Positions 16,188 through 24,050 of a stretch of 41,788 nt of DNA are shown here, piece after piece. Both the position numbers and the translations under genes were made by a program. Position 1 is the first letter of the stretch, and every line of letters begins with the position of its first letter. Below the pieces are notes generated by a model. It saw nothing but the letters and a program-made list of their open reading frames with translations. It searched no databases and had not been told where the DNA came from. The DNA is from CAZMCT01 sp964564785 (GTDB lineage: Bacteria; Planctomycetota; Phycisphaerae; UBA1845; Fen-1342), in assembly GCA_964564785.1 (NCBI GenBank), contig CAZMCT010000018.1, positions 1 through 41,788 on the forward strand. Reading direction: 5' to 3'.

Positions 16188-17357
16188 ATGAAGTGGAGTT
16201 GGCACATCGGGAGGTTCGCGGGGATTGACGTCAAGATCCACACCACGTTCCTGCTCATCGTGGTCCTGGGGGCCGTGCAATGGAACCACTTCGGGCTCCC
16301 GGGCATGGCCTTCGGGGCGCTGCTCATGCTGGCGTTGTTCCTCTGCGTCACGCTGCACGAGTTCGGCCACGGCCTGGTCGCGCAACGCTTCGGCATTCCC
16401 GTGCGGGAGATCGTGCTGCTGCCGATCGGCGGCGTGGCCGCTCTGGCGCGCAACCCATCCAAACCCCTGCACGAGCTGCTGATTGCGGCGGCCGGCCCGG
16501 CCGTCAACGTGGTCCTCGCTGTCATCCTGAGCCTGATGCTCGGGCTGCACGCCGTCGGGCATGAGCTGTCGCCCGAGCGTCTGCTGAAAGCGTTCGGGGC
16601 GGGGCCCTCGCTGACGACCGCCCTGGTCTGGCTGCTGAATGCGAATATCTTCCTGGTCCTCTTCAACCTGATTCCGGCCTTTCCGATGGACGGGGGGCGG
16701 ATCCTCCGCGGCCTGCTGGGTTTCATGACCGACTGGGGCCGCGCGACGCGGATCGCGGCGGTCACGGGGCAGGTGATCGCGGTGGGCATGTTCCTCTTGG
16801 CACTACTCGGCGGCCAGATCATGCTCGGCATCATTGCGGCGTTCATTTTTCTGGCGGCCGGATCGACGTACGCCGAGGAGCAGGCCCGCGCGGTGCTGTC
16901 CACCTGGCGGGTGGGCGACGCCTACAACAAGCACGCGCTCACGCTCTCCGAGCACGACCGGCTCAGTCGCGTGGTGGACTACCTGCTTACGAGCTACCAG
17001 CCCGACTTCGCGGTCCTGCGCGGCCGCGAGCTGGTCGGTGTCGTCCTACGCGACCGAGCGCTCCAGGCGCTGGGCACGCTGCCGGTGGATACGACGGTCG
17101 ATCGGTTGATGCTGCGTGACGTGCCGCGTGTCCCGGCCGACATGGCCCTGCACGCTGTGATGGAGCAGATGCGCGATGCCGAAAGTCGCGTGGCGGCCGT
17201 GTATCATGGTTCGCATTTCGCGGGGTTGGTCAGCGCGGACGATCTGGCGGAAGCCCAGCTGGTCCTCCAGTTTGTCCAGCGGGGCATGAGCCCGCGGGTA
17301 TCATCCGCGCCGGACGGGTCGGGACACGCCGAGGACCTCCTCTCCGGTGCCCGTTGA
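16188..17357 (+). CDS. Site-2 protease family zinc metalloprotease with CBS domains
   Basis: A 389-aa intramembrane protease of family M50 (SpoIVFB/Rip3-like branch). The zinc motif is H57-E58-F-G-H61 (TLHEFGHGLV) inside a membrane helix, and the third ligand is D168 in NLIPAFPMDGGRIL. Five to six hydrophobic segments span residues about 19-225. The C-terminus (about 245-375) carries a CBS pair, with DRLSRVVDYLL and MALHAVMEQM helices, probably sensing an adenylate ligand. Such enzymes cleave membrane-bound regulators; the substrate here is unknown. The ATG follows GGAGG by about 10 nt. A TerC gene starts 29 nt after its stop, suggesting cotranscription. Confidence 0.88.
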   Translation: MKWSWHIGRFAGIDVKIHTTFLLIVVLGAVQWNHFGLPGMAFGALLMLALFLCVTLHEFGHGLVAQRFGIPVREIVLLPIGGVAALARNPSKPLHELLIAAAGPAVNVVLAVILSLMLGLHAVGHELSPERLLKAFGAGPSLTTALVWLLNANIFLVLFNLIPAFPMDGGRILRGLLGFMTDWGRATRIAAVTGQVIAVGMFLLALLGGQIMLGIIAAFIFLAAGSTYAEEQARAVLSTWRVGDAYNKHALTLSEHDRLSRVVDYLLTSYQPDFAVLRGRELVGVVLRDRALQALGTLPVDTTVDRLMLRDVPRVPADMALHAVMEQMRDAESRVAAVYHGSHFAGLVSADDLAEAQLVLQFVQRGMSPRVSSAPDGSGHAEDLLSGAR

Positions 17358-17386
17358 CGTGTTCACGAGCCGTCTGACCGAGTCCG

Positions 17387-18541
17387 ATGACGGAAGCACT
17401 TTGGGGAGCAGAGTGGTCTATGTTCTGGATGTACGCCGGCTTCGTTGCCCTCGTGCTGGTGCTCCTGGCGCTGGACCTGGGCGTGTTCCACCGCAAGGCG
17501 CACGTCGTCCAAATGAAGGAGGCGCTCGGGTGGTCCGCCTTCTGGATCGTCCTCGGCCTGGCGTTCGCGGTGTTCATCTACTTCGGCTACGAGCACCACT
17601 GGCTCGGTCTCGGACTCACCCGGGACATGATGGCCGCGGCGCCGCAGGTCGTGGAGGGCCTGGGCACGGTCTACAACGACGGCGGCTCGGCCACGGTGAA
17701 ATACATCACCGGGTACCTCGTCGAGAAGTCGCTGGCGGTCGACAACATCTTCGTCATCGCCATGATCTTCGCCTTCTTCGCGGTGCCCGCGATGTACCAG
17801 CACCGCGTCTTGTTCTGGGGTATCGTCGGTGCGCTGCTGATGCGCGGCGTGATGATCGCGGTCGGCGCCCAGTTGATCCAGCAGTTCACCTGGATCATCT
17901 ACGTGTTCGGCGCGTTCCTGATCCTCACCGGCGTCAAGATGCTCGCCCTCAAGACCGAGCACACCGACCCGAACAGGAACGTCGTCGTGCGTCTGACCCG
18001 CCGACTGATCCCCATCACCGAGCGTTTCCACGGCCAGCACTTCTTCGTGCGGGCCGGCTCGGCCGCCGGCCGCGAACCCCCGGTGCCTGGGGCCCCGCGC
18101 GAGCTCGATCGCGTGGTCGAAGCGGCGCGGCCCGGGGCACTGCTGGCGACACCTCTGTTTCTGGCCCTCGTGATGGTCGAGTTCACCGACCTGATCTTCG
18201 CGGTCGACTCGATCCCGGCCATCTTCGCCATCACAGCCGATCCGTTCCTGGTCTTTACCAGCAACGTCTTCGCGATTCTGGGGTTGCGCAGCCTGTACTT
18301 CGCCCTGGCCGGCATGATGAACCGCTTCCAGTACCTGAAGATCTCCCTTGCCGTGGTGCTCATGATCGTCGGCGTGAAGATGATGACGCACGGCTGGCTG
18401 AAGCAGGTGCTGGGGTCGAACTTCAATTTCTACCTGCTGGCGGTGGTCCTGTGTGTTCTGCTGGCCGGCATCGTGGCCTCGCTCCTGAGGCCCCCTCGAC
18501 CGCAGCCCACAGCGGAGCTCAGCCACGATCCCGCGCTGTAG
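17387..18541 (+). CDS. TerC/Alx family integral membrane protein
   Basis: A 384-aa multi-pass membrane protein of the TerC family, whose members are linked to tellurite resistance and, in Alx and related proteins, to manganese export. Characteristic segments are DLGVFHRKAHVVQMKEAL, VEKSLAVDNIFVIAMIF and VEFTDLIFAVDSIPAIFAI; the acidic residues in the last two are the conserved metal-site candidates. About eight to nine hydrophobic helices are visible. A soluble loop (about residues 190-245) separates the halves. No yybP-ykoY-like riboswitch can fit in the 29-nt gap before it. The name terC is not assigned because function differs within the family. Confidence 0.88.
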   Translation: MTEALWGAEWSMFWMYAGFVALVLVLLALDLGVFHRKAHVVQMKEALGWSAFWIVLGLAFAVFIYFGYEHHWLGLGLTRDMMAAAPQVVEGLGTVYNDGGSATVKYITGYLVEKSLAVDNIFVIAMIFAFFAVPAMYQHRVLFWGIVGALLMRGVMIAVGAQLIQQFTWIIYVFGAFLILTGVKMLALKTEHTDPNRNVVVRLTRRLIPITERFHGQHFFVRAGSAAGREPPVPGAPRELDRVVEAARPGALLATPLFLALVMVEFTDLIFAVDSIPAIFAITADPFLVFTSNVFAILGLRSLYFALAGMMNRFQYLKISLAVVLMIVGVKMMTHGWLKQVLGSNFNFYLLAVVLCVLLAGIVASLLRPPRPQPTAELSHDPAL

Positions 18542-18542
18542 G

Positions 18543-18620
18543 CGTTTTGCGGCCAACGCCCTGTTTCACGACCCCATCATCGGCGTGATCATCCTGAACG
18601 CGGTGTTCCTCGGGCTCGAG
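18543..18620 (+). pseudogene. Remnant of a voltage-gated ion channel gene (first helix)
   Basis: Directly after the terC stop, one frame reads RFAANALFHDPIIGVIILNA followed by VFLGLE. This closely resembles the start of transmembrane helix S1 in bacterial ion-transport (voltage-gated channel) proteins, whose usual pattern is RF...FI..LILLNAV.LGLE. The similarity ends where the palindromic repeat begins at 18621. No S2-S6, pore or voltage-sensor sequence follows in any frame. It is read as a truncated relic. The match is short and made by eye. Confidence 0.45.
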
Positions 18621-18755
18621 GGGACGGGTCGAACAAGGGGACGGGTTGAAGAAGGGGAGCGGCTCCGCGCCAACCCACCCTCGCGGAGGCGGAAAACGCC
18701 ATCGCCGCCGTGCCGGTCCCCTTTTTCAACGGTGCCTTTTCCCTGTTTCAACGCG
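18621..18755. repeat. MITE/REPIN-like palindromic element, copy 1
   Basis: Imperfect inverted repeats of about 42 nt: the left arm 18621-18662 contains GGGTTGAAGAAGGGGAGCGG, and the right arm 18713-18755, reverse-complemented, contains CCGTTGAAAAAGGGGACCGG. Each arm holds two tandem GTTGAA-type units. The core 18661-18732 aligns along its length with 22472-22547. It abuts the channel-gene relic. There is no coding capacity. The rest of 18756-18910 shows nothing recognisable. Confidence 0.7.
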
Positions 18756-18913
18756 GAGTGCTTGCGGCCCGGCGGGGCACGCGTCGGCCGTCCCCGGGGC
18801 CGCACGGGCGGGCGGCGAGGGGCGATAACGACCGCTGACCGGTGCCGCGCCAGGTCGCGGCGATGGCCGGGCGCGGCGTAGCCGCCGGAGCCGTGCCACC
18901 GGGCCGAGCGATC

Positions 18914-18922
18914 TGGTATACT
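18914..18922 (+). promoter_or_regulatory. Extended -10 promoter element before the corrinoid protein gene
   Basis: TGGTATACT gives an extended -10 (TG-N-TATACT), about 55 nt upstream of the start codon at 18977. There is no clear -35 at the 17-nt position, as is usual for extended -10 promoters. Confidence 0.5.
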
Positions 18923-18976
18923 CCCGTGCTGTAACGTTTCAGGGGGCGCGGATGCGAGGCAGGCACGGAGTGGCAG

Positions 18977-19612
18977 ATGTCGCTGCTGGAACAAATTGCG
19001 CAGGCGGTGATCGACGGCGACGAGGTGGCGGCGCCGAAGCTGACGCAGCAGGCTATCGCGGCGGGGACGCCGGCCCGCAGCGTGCTCAACGACGGACTGC
19101 TGAAGGGCATGACCGAAGTCGGGCGACGCTTTCGCGAGGGCGAGTATTTCGTTCCCGAAGTACTGATCGCCGCCGAGGCGATGAAGGCAGGTACGGCGGT
19201 GCTGAAGCCGCACCTGGCGCAGCAGGGCGTGAAGCCGGAAGCGACGGCGGTGATCGGGACGGTGCGGGGCGATCTGCACGATATCGGCAAGAACCTGGTC
19301 GCGACGATGCTCGAGGGGGCGGGTTTCGAGGTGGTAGACCTCGGGGTGGACGTGCCGGCAGAGAAGTTTGTCGAAGCATGCCGCCGGCAGAAGGTGGATG
19401 TGGTCGCGATGAGCGCCTTGCTGACGACGACCATGCCCATGATGGAGGAGTCGGTCAAGAAGCTGAAGGCCGAGCTCCAGCCGGCGCCGGTGATCCTGAT
19501 TGGCGGCGCGCCGGTGACGCAGGACTACGCGGACAAGATCGGGGCGAGCGGATACGGGCGGGATGCGGCGACGGGTGCGGAGTTGGCGCGGTCGCTGGTG
19601 CGGGGAAAATAG
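18977..19612 (+). CDS. Methyltransferase-associated corrinoid (B12-binding) protein
   Basis: A 211-aa protein of the MtaC/MtbC/MetH-like corrinoid-binding family. Residues about 5-85 form the helical cap domain (GRRFREGEYFVPEVLIAAEA), and 88-208 the Rossmann-like B12 domain with D99-L-H101-D-I-G104, whose His is the lower cobalt ligand, plus VVAMSALLTTTM and VILIGGAPVTQDYA. It carries a methyl group on cobalt between a substrate methyltransferase and an acceptor. The two genes downstream encode UroD-fold proteins, the fold used by MtaA-type methyltransferases, so the three likely form one module. No reductive activase or MtaB-like gene is in the window. Confidence 0.9.
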   Translation: MSLLEQIAQAVIDGDEVAAPKLTQQAIAAGTPARSVLNDGLLKGMTEVGRRFREGEYFVPEVLIAAEAMKAGTAVLKPHLAQQGVKPEATAVIGTVRGDLHDIGKNLVATMLEGAGFEVVDLGVDVPAEKFVEACRRQKVDVVAMSALLTTTMPMMEESVKKLKAELQPAPVILIGGAPVTQDYADKIGASGYGRDAATGAELARSLVRGK

Positions 19613-19984
19613 GAGAACTACGGAGACACCGAGGCACAAAGGCACGGAAACACGGAGGCACAGATAAGAGAACAAAGGAGTGTGGCTGACGCCAGTGGGA
19701 ATGCGGACGTTGTCCCGCGTGAGATGCCGACAAGCGCCGGTTCCGTGTCATTCCGGGGAGCGCCGCGACGAGGAATCGGGCTGCGGATCGCGCAAAGCCG
19801 CCCGTCGGAATCGTCTCCCAGCCTCAGCCAGATTCCCGGTCGGTCGCTGTCGCGTGCGCCTCGGAAGGACGGCCACACGTCGCACCCCGCCCGCGGCAGG
19901 GTCGCCGCCTGGCGTGCCAGTCCCCGGTTCTGTGCGCTTCTGTTCCTTGCTGTGCCCCCGCGTCCGTGAGGTGCAGTTCTCTGT
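19613..19984. repeat. Nested inverted-repeat element filling the intergenic gap
   Basis: Two inverted-repeat pairs are nested. Outer arms: 19613-19680 and 19929-19984; both ends read GAGAACT inward and share CACGGA, GGCACAG and AAGGAAC-like blocks when one is reverse-complemented. Inner arms: 19745-19786 (GTCATTCCGGGGAGCGC, GGAATC, GGGCTG) and 19819-19876, whose complement reads GTCCTTCCGAGGCGCACGCG then GGAATCTGGCTG. Both motif types resemble dispersed palindromic repeats seen in many environmental bacterial genomes. No open reading frame or transposase is present. The element begins one base after the corrinoid gene stop. Confidence 0.7.
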
Positions 19985-19996
19985 CTGGGGTCGTCG

Positions 19997-21136
19997 ATGC
20001 CGCTGACGTCGAAAGAGCGTGTGGCGCGGTGCCTGGCGCGGCAGCCGCACGATCGCGTGCCGATGTTCGACTGGTTCTGGGCGGAAACCGAGGCCGAATA
20101 CGTGCGGCAGATCGGCGACCCGAGCCTGTCGTGCGGGATCCACGACGCGCGGCGCGGCGGATATGAGAAGCTCACACTCTGGGAGCACTTCGGCTTCGAC
20201 CTGATGCAGGTCGCCTGGCCCGACCAGCGGTTGACCCTCCGCGATCCGGAGGTGCTGGAGGAGTCGGACGAGTGGGTCCTGCTGCGCGACGGCAACGAGG
20301 CCGTGATGCGCTGGTGGAAACACAAGATGGGCACGCCCGAGCACGTGCGGTTCGGGATCGACAGCCCGGAGAAGTGGGCCAAGGTGCGGCCGCGGCTGAC
20401 GGCGTCGAAGGACCGCATCCGCTGGGACGAGTTCCGGCCGCGGTACCGGCGGGCGAGGGAGCGCGGGCTGTTCGTGTGCTTCGCGGGGGTGGAGATCATC
20501 GAGAGCGTGAAGGACACGCTCGGGCACGAGATGATGTGCCGGGCGATGCTCAAGCAGCCGGAGTGGCTGCGGGACGTGTTCGAAGCCTACACGCAGTTCG
20601 AGATCGACATGTTCCGGCTGGCGGAGCGGGAGGGGCTGGTCTGCGACGGGGCGTTCATCTACGGCGACATCGCCTACAAGAACGGCCCGTTCATGAGCCC
20701 ACGGCACTACCGCGAGTTCGTCTATCCCTGCCACAAGCGGCTGTTCGACGAGTTCCACAAGCGCGGCATGCCGGTCATCTTGCACTCCGACGGCGACATC
20801 CGACTGCTGCTGCCGCACTTCATCGAGGCCGGCGTGGACATGATCAACCCGATGGAGAGCCGGGCGGGGATGGACGTGCGCGAGCTCGCGCCGCAGTACG
20901 GCGAGCGGCTGGGCTTCTGCGGCAACATCGATGTCACGGTGCTGACCACGAACGACCGCGAGCGGATCGCGACCGAGCTGCACTCGAAAATGGCGGCCGC
21001 GATGAAGTACCGCGGCTACATGTACCACTCGGACCACTCGATCCCGCCCGGCGTGACGCTGGAAACGTACCGCTGGCTGCTTGAGGAGGTGCGGCGCGTG
21101 GGGACGTATGACGCACGTGACCGGGGAACGGGGTGA
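19997..21136 (+). CDS. UroD-fold protein, probable corrinoid-linked methyltransferase (first copy)
   Basis: A 379-aa member of the uroporphyrinogen decarboxylase superfamily, which also contains the zinc-dependent methylcobamide methyltransferases MtaA and MtbA. It lacks a recognisable haem-pathway context and stands beside a corrinoid protein. Notable parts are an N-terminal SKERVARCLARQPHDRVPMF, H263-S-D265 (VILHSDGDI) and C308 (LGFCGNIDVTVL). In MtaA the zinc site is H-X-C plus a later Cys; here the first Cys is Asp, so zinc binding or chemistry may differ. It may demethylate a substrate or move methyl groups from the corrinoid protein. It is not placed as hemE. Confidence 0.8.
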   Translation: MPLTSKERVARCLARQPHDRVPMFDWFWAETEAEYVRQIGDPSLSCGIHDARRGGYEKLTLWEHFGFDLMQVAWPDQRLTLRDPEVLEESDEWVLLRDGNEAVMRWWKHKMGTPEHVRFGIDSPEKWAKVRPRLTASKDRIRWDEFRPRYRRARERGLFVCFAGVEIIESVKDTLGHEMMCRAMLKQPEWLRDVFEAYTQFEIDMFRLAEREGLVCDGAFIYGDIAYKNGPFMSPRHYREFVYPCHKRLFDEFHKRGMPVILHSDGDIRLLLPHFIEAGVDMINPMESRAGMDVRELAPQYGERLGFCGNIDVTVLTTNDRERIATELHSKMAAAMKYRGYMYHSDHSIPPGVTLETYRWLLEEVRRVGTYDARDRGTG

Positions 21137-21165
21137 GCACGCAACGCCCCGGCACGCCATCCCGG

Positions 21166-21194
21166 TTGCAGCCGCCCGGCGCCGCTGCCATAAT
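21166..21194 (+). promoter_or_regulatory. Probable promoter of the second UroD-fold gene
   Basis: TTGCAG (21166-21171), a 17-nt spacer and CATAAT (21189-21194) with an extended TG at 21186-21187 lie about 50 nt upstream of the ATG at 21244. This suggests the second gene can be expressed apart from the first. Confidence 0.45.
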
Positions 21195-21243
21195 ACGCCA
21201 AACCTCCAGAGATGAACCGTTTAATCCGGTCGCAGAGATCGCC

Positions 21244-22311
21244 ATGACCCCGCGCGAAATCGTCCGCCGTGCAATCACCTTTCAGAACCCCCCGCGCCTG
21301 CCGCTGAAGTTCGACATCGTCGGCGTCAACGATTGCTGGGACGTCTGGACGGTCGACCCGACCGGCTGGGAGTGGAGTTTCCCCGGCGAGCGCTGCACCG
21401 ACGAGTGGGGCTGCGTGTGGGGCAAGACGGCCGTTTCGAACAGCGGGCAGGTCGTGGAGCACCCGCTGGCCGACCTGGCCCGCCTGAAGGACCATCGCTG
21501 GCCGGACCCGGACGACGAGCGGCGCTATCGAGGGTTCCAGCAGCAGCTCGCCGGCGCCGGCGACAAGTTCGTGATGTTCTGCTTCGGCCAGGGCATCTGG
21601 GAACGGCTGCACATGCTCCTGGGCATGGACAAGGCCATGCTCGCATTTGTGCGGCACAAAGACGACGTGCATGCGATTCTCGACCGCGTGCTCGAGCATC
21701 ACATCCGCGTCCTGAAAAACTGCCACGAACTGGCCGGCGGGCGGCTCGACGCGGCCGCGATGGCCGACGACTGGGGCGTGCAGGACCGCGCGTTCATCAG
21801 TCCCAAGATGTTCCGCGAGTTTTTCAAGGAGCGCTATCGCCGCTGGTTCGACGAGATCAAGAAGCTGGGGTTGCACACCTGGATGCACTCGTGCGGGAAG
21901 ATCAACACGATCGTGCCGGAGCTGGTCGAGTGCGGCCTCGAGGTGATCAATAACCAGCAGCCGAACACGGTGGGGTTACGGGAGTTTGGCGCCGCGCTGC
22001 GGGGAAAGGTGTGCTTCGAGGCCATTGTCGATACACAGACCACGCTGCCGCGCGGGACGTACGACGAGATCCGGCAGCAGGCCTACGACATCATGGAGTA
22101 CTATGGCACGCCCCAGGGCGGGCTGATCGCCAGCGATTACAACGACGCCGAAGCCATCGGTGTCACGACCGACCGGCGCTACGTAATGTTCGAGGCGTTC
22201 GCGTCGCGCGGCGGCTATCCCAACTGGCAGGAGGTTCTCGACCGGGCTCGCCGGGGCCAGGTTCAGCGCGGCCACCTGTGGGGTCGCGCGACCGAAGCGA
22301 CGGACAGGTGA
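21244..22311 (+). CDS. UroD-fold protein, probable corrinoid-linked methyltransferase (second copy)
   Basis: A 355-aa UroD-superfamily protein, a paralogue of the gene before it. It begins MTPREIVRRAITFQNPPRLP, a common opening for the methyltransferase branch. H215-S-C217 (WMHSCGKIN) and C257 (KVCFEAIVD) have the arrangement of the zinc site of MtaA-type methyltransferases (H-X-C...C), unlike its neighbour, which has Asp instead of the first Cys. The ATG at 21244 is preferred to the GTG at 21133, because the added 37 residues show no family similarity and a promoter lies between. The two copies may be a substrate enzyme and an acceptor enzyme of one corrinoid pathway; this is inference. Confidence 0.8.
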   Translation: MTPREIVRRAITFQNPPRLPLKFDIVGVNDCWDVWTVDPTGWEWSFPGERCTDEWGCVWGKTAVSNSGQVVEHPLADLARLKDHRWPDPDDERRYRGFQQQLAGAGDKFVMFCFGQGIWERLHMLLGMDKAMLAFVRHKDDVHAILDRVLEHHIRVLKNCHELAGGRLDAAAMADDWGVQDRAFISPKMFREFFKERYRRWFDEIKKLGLHTWMHSCGKINTIVPELVECGLEVINNQQPNTVGLREFGAALRGKVCFEAIVDTQTTLPRGTYDEIRQQAYDIMEYYGTPQGGLIASDYNDAEAIGVTTDRRYVMFEAFASRGGYPNWQEVLDRARRGQVQRGHLWGRATEATDR

Positions 22312-22471
22312 ACGCAAGAAAACGCCGATCCGGGAGTCCGTGACGCGAGACCGCGGCGGGGGTTTGTGGCGGCTAACTACTTTCCAGGAATACGTTTGCG
22401 CATCTGACATCTGCGGTCCGGCGCGCGGCGACGCGGACCTTCGGCGGCGTTCGCAGCCGGTCGAGAAAGTC

Positions 22472-22566
22472 GGCTCCCGCCGCGCCAACCGACCATCACG
22501 GCAGTTCCAAGAGCCGTTTCCGCCGTTCCGCTCCCCTTTTTCCACGGGCTGTCGGCCCGGCGGTGG
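22472..22566. repeat. MITE/REPIN-like palindromic element, copy 2
   Basis: The segment 22472-22547 aligns with the core of copy 1 (18661-18732): both have GGCTCC, CGCGCCAACC-ACC-TC-CGG, CCGCCGT-CCG and TCCCCTTTTTC-ACGG. The left inverted arm is decayed. The right end adds its own hairpin, TTCCACGGGC ... GGCGGTGGAA (22540-22567). It lies in a 357-bp gap (22312-22668) that otherwise shows nothing. Confidence 0.65.
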
Positions 22567-22668
22567 AACAAATCGGCGCGAAAAACGCGACGCCGGGCTT
22601 CTGTTTTGCTGCCACCTTTTCGATGAATAGAGATGAGCCCGCAGCGGCGCGGACCGGCGGAGCGTGTT

Positions 22669-23769
22669 ATGAAGCCGGTATTATTTGTCGTTTTCTTCAC
22701 GCTCGGCGTATCGCTCATGATCATCAGCGGGTACGTCCCGCAAGCGGCGACGGCTCGCAGCTCCGAGAGCGTTTTCGGCCCGTCATACACCACGGACGCA
22801 GTTACCCGTATCAGCCGACCGGTGTCGGCGCCGTCCATCGTCGTCCCACCGCCGCTACCTGAGGAGCCATCGCCACTTATCGAAATGAGCGTTTCCGAGG
22901 CTCTCGATGCACCGACGGCGGTCGAGCCCTTCGAGCACGCAGGAACGGCCCGTCGCCGCCCCAACCCCGAACCGGCGTTCGAAACCGAACTTTCCGCGGA
23001 CCCGGTGGGCGAGCAGGCGCTTGAAAAGCCCGCCCGGGCTCGACGCGCCCGCCCACGGCCCGAAGAAATGACCGAAGCGCCGTATCCGGACGCTCCGACC
23101 GACGAGCCGGCTCATGAGCCGCCGCCCGAAGCTGCGTTCGACGCGCCACATGCCGACGCGGGGCCCGACCGCACGATCTGGGCCGGCTGGGATGATATCC
23201 CCCTCGACGGATCCGCCAGCACCGGCCAGCAGCTCGCCTTCCGTTGGCGCCAGACTGCGGGTCCGGTGAACACGACGATCGTCAGTGAGACGGCCGCGAC
23301 CACGTCAGCCACCGGCCTACAGCACGAGGATAATCCCCGCTGGCGCCCCGCGCGGTACACCTTCGAGCTGACCGTGACGGACGCGGCCGGGCAACAGGCG
23401 ACGGACACCGTCAGCTATACGGTGCTCAGTGCCCCGGCGCTCCGTATCCGCCCGGTGCCCGAGCGGCGTTTCGAGCCGCGCGACGGGTACCAGTTGGCGG
23501 TCTATTCATCGTGGACCACGAATACCGATACGTACCAGACGACGTTCGAGATCAGCAGCGAGAGTGAGCTCACGTTCACGCGCATCGGCGGCGGCTTGTT
23601 CGAGGTCACCGGCGGCCGCGACGGACGCTGGTGGGTCTACCAGGTGTTGCTGACTCCCCAGGGGGGCGAACCCGCTTCGTGGGTCGAGTATCTCGTCGAC
23701 ACGGACGAGAAGATTCCCGCCGTCGTCCAGCTCGGCGTGAACTGGGAAGAACGGATCGGCGAGGAATGA
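22669..23769 (+). CDS. Membrane-anchored protein with Pro/Glu-rich stalk and PKD-like domain
   Basis: A 366-aa protein of unknown function. Residues 1-20 (KPVLFVVFFTLGVSLMIISG) form a signal anchor. A disordered stretch rich in Pro, Glu and Ala (about 45-155) follows. Residues about 157-255 look like a PKD/Ig-like domain: ADAGPDRTIWAGWDDIPLDG, SASTGQQLAFRWRQ and YTFELTVTDAAGQQATDTVS are typical. The last 110 residues are strand-rich and unassigned. The ATG at 22669 has GGAG 6 nt upstream and is preferred to an ATG at 22633. A small membrane protein gene follows after 10 nt. An extracytoplasmic, surface-related role is inferred. Confidence 0.75.
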   Translation: MKPVLFVVFFTLGVSLMIISGYVPQAATARSSESVFGPSYTTDAVTRISRPVSAPSIVVPPPLPEEPSPLIEMSVSEALDAPTAVEPFEHAGTARRRPNPEPAFETELSADPVGEQALEKPARARRARPRPEEMTEAPYPDAPTDEPAHEPPPEAAFDAPHADAGPDRTIWAGWDDIPLDGSASTGQQLAFRWRQTAGPVNTTIVSETAATTSATGLQHEDNPRWRPARYTFELTVTDAAGQQATDTVSYTVLSAPALRIRPVPERRFEPRDGYQLAVYSSWTTNTDTYQTTFEISSESELTFTRIGGGLFEVTGGRDGRWWVYQVLLTPQGGEPASWVEYLVDTDEKIPAVVQLGVNWEERIGEE

Positions 23770-23779
23770 GGAGCAGCGC

Positions 23780-23932
23780 GTGAGTACCGTGCTCTGGCTG
23801 CTGGGGTTCGGGATCATGCTGGCGAGCTTCAGCTTCCTATTCGGCCGCGCCGAGGAGCGGAGCACCCCGCGAATCAGCGTCGAGCCGTGGTGGCCCGACC
23901 ACAGCGGCCCCGATCGCACTGCGCGACCGTAG
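23780..23932 (+). CDS. Small (50 aa) single-pass membrane protein
   Basis: An open frame from GTG 23780 to TAG 23932. It reads MSTVLWLLGFGIMLASFSFL for residues 1-20, one hydrophobic helix, then FGRAEER and a short Pro/Trp-containing tail ending RTARP. AGGAG lies about 7 nt before the GTG, and the gene begins 10 nt after the PKD-protein stop, so it looks like a real, cotranscribed gene. No family is recognised. A role as partner of the membrane-anchored PKD protein is a guess. Confidence 0.6.
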   Translation: MSTVLWLLGFGIMLASFSFLFGRAEERSTPRISVEPWWPDHSGPDRTARP

Positions 23933-24013
23933 CGCGTGTCCATCCGGTTATCCTACCGAGAGCGCTCGAACCCCCGGCACTCAGCGGCCGGTGCGGCCCG
24001 TCAAGGCTGTCCG

Positions 24014-24019
24014 TATAAT
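24014..24019 (+). promoter_or_regulatory. -10 element of the sigma-54 activator gene
   Basis: A perfect TATAAT, 31 nt before the ATG at 24051. No good -35 at the expected place. It overlaps an earlier in-frame ATG (24018), which argues for the later start. Confidence 0.45.
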
Positions 24020-24050
24020 GGCGGTTTTAGAGACCAGGCGGGCCCCTGGC

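Noticed and set aside
19997..22311. The UroD-fold genes as hemE (haem synthesis)
   Set aside because: Two paralogues beside a corrinoid protein and a zinc-type H-S-C motif fit methyltransferases better; no other haem genes are near.
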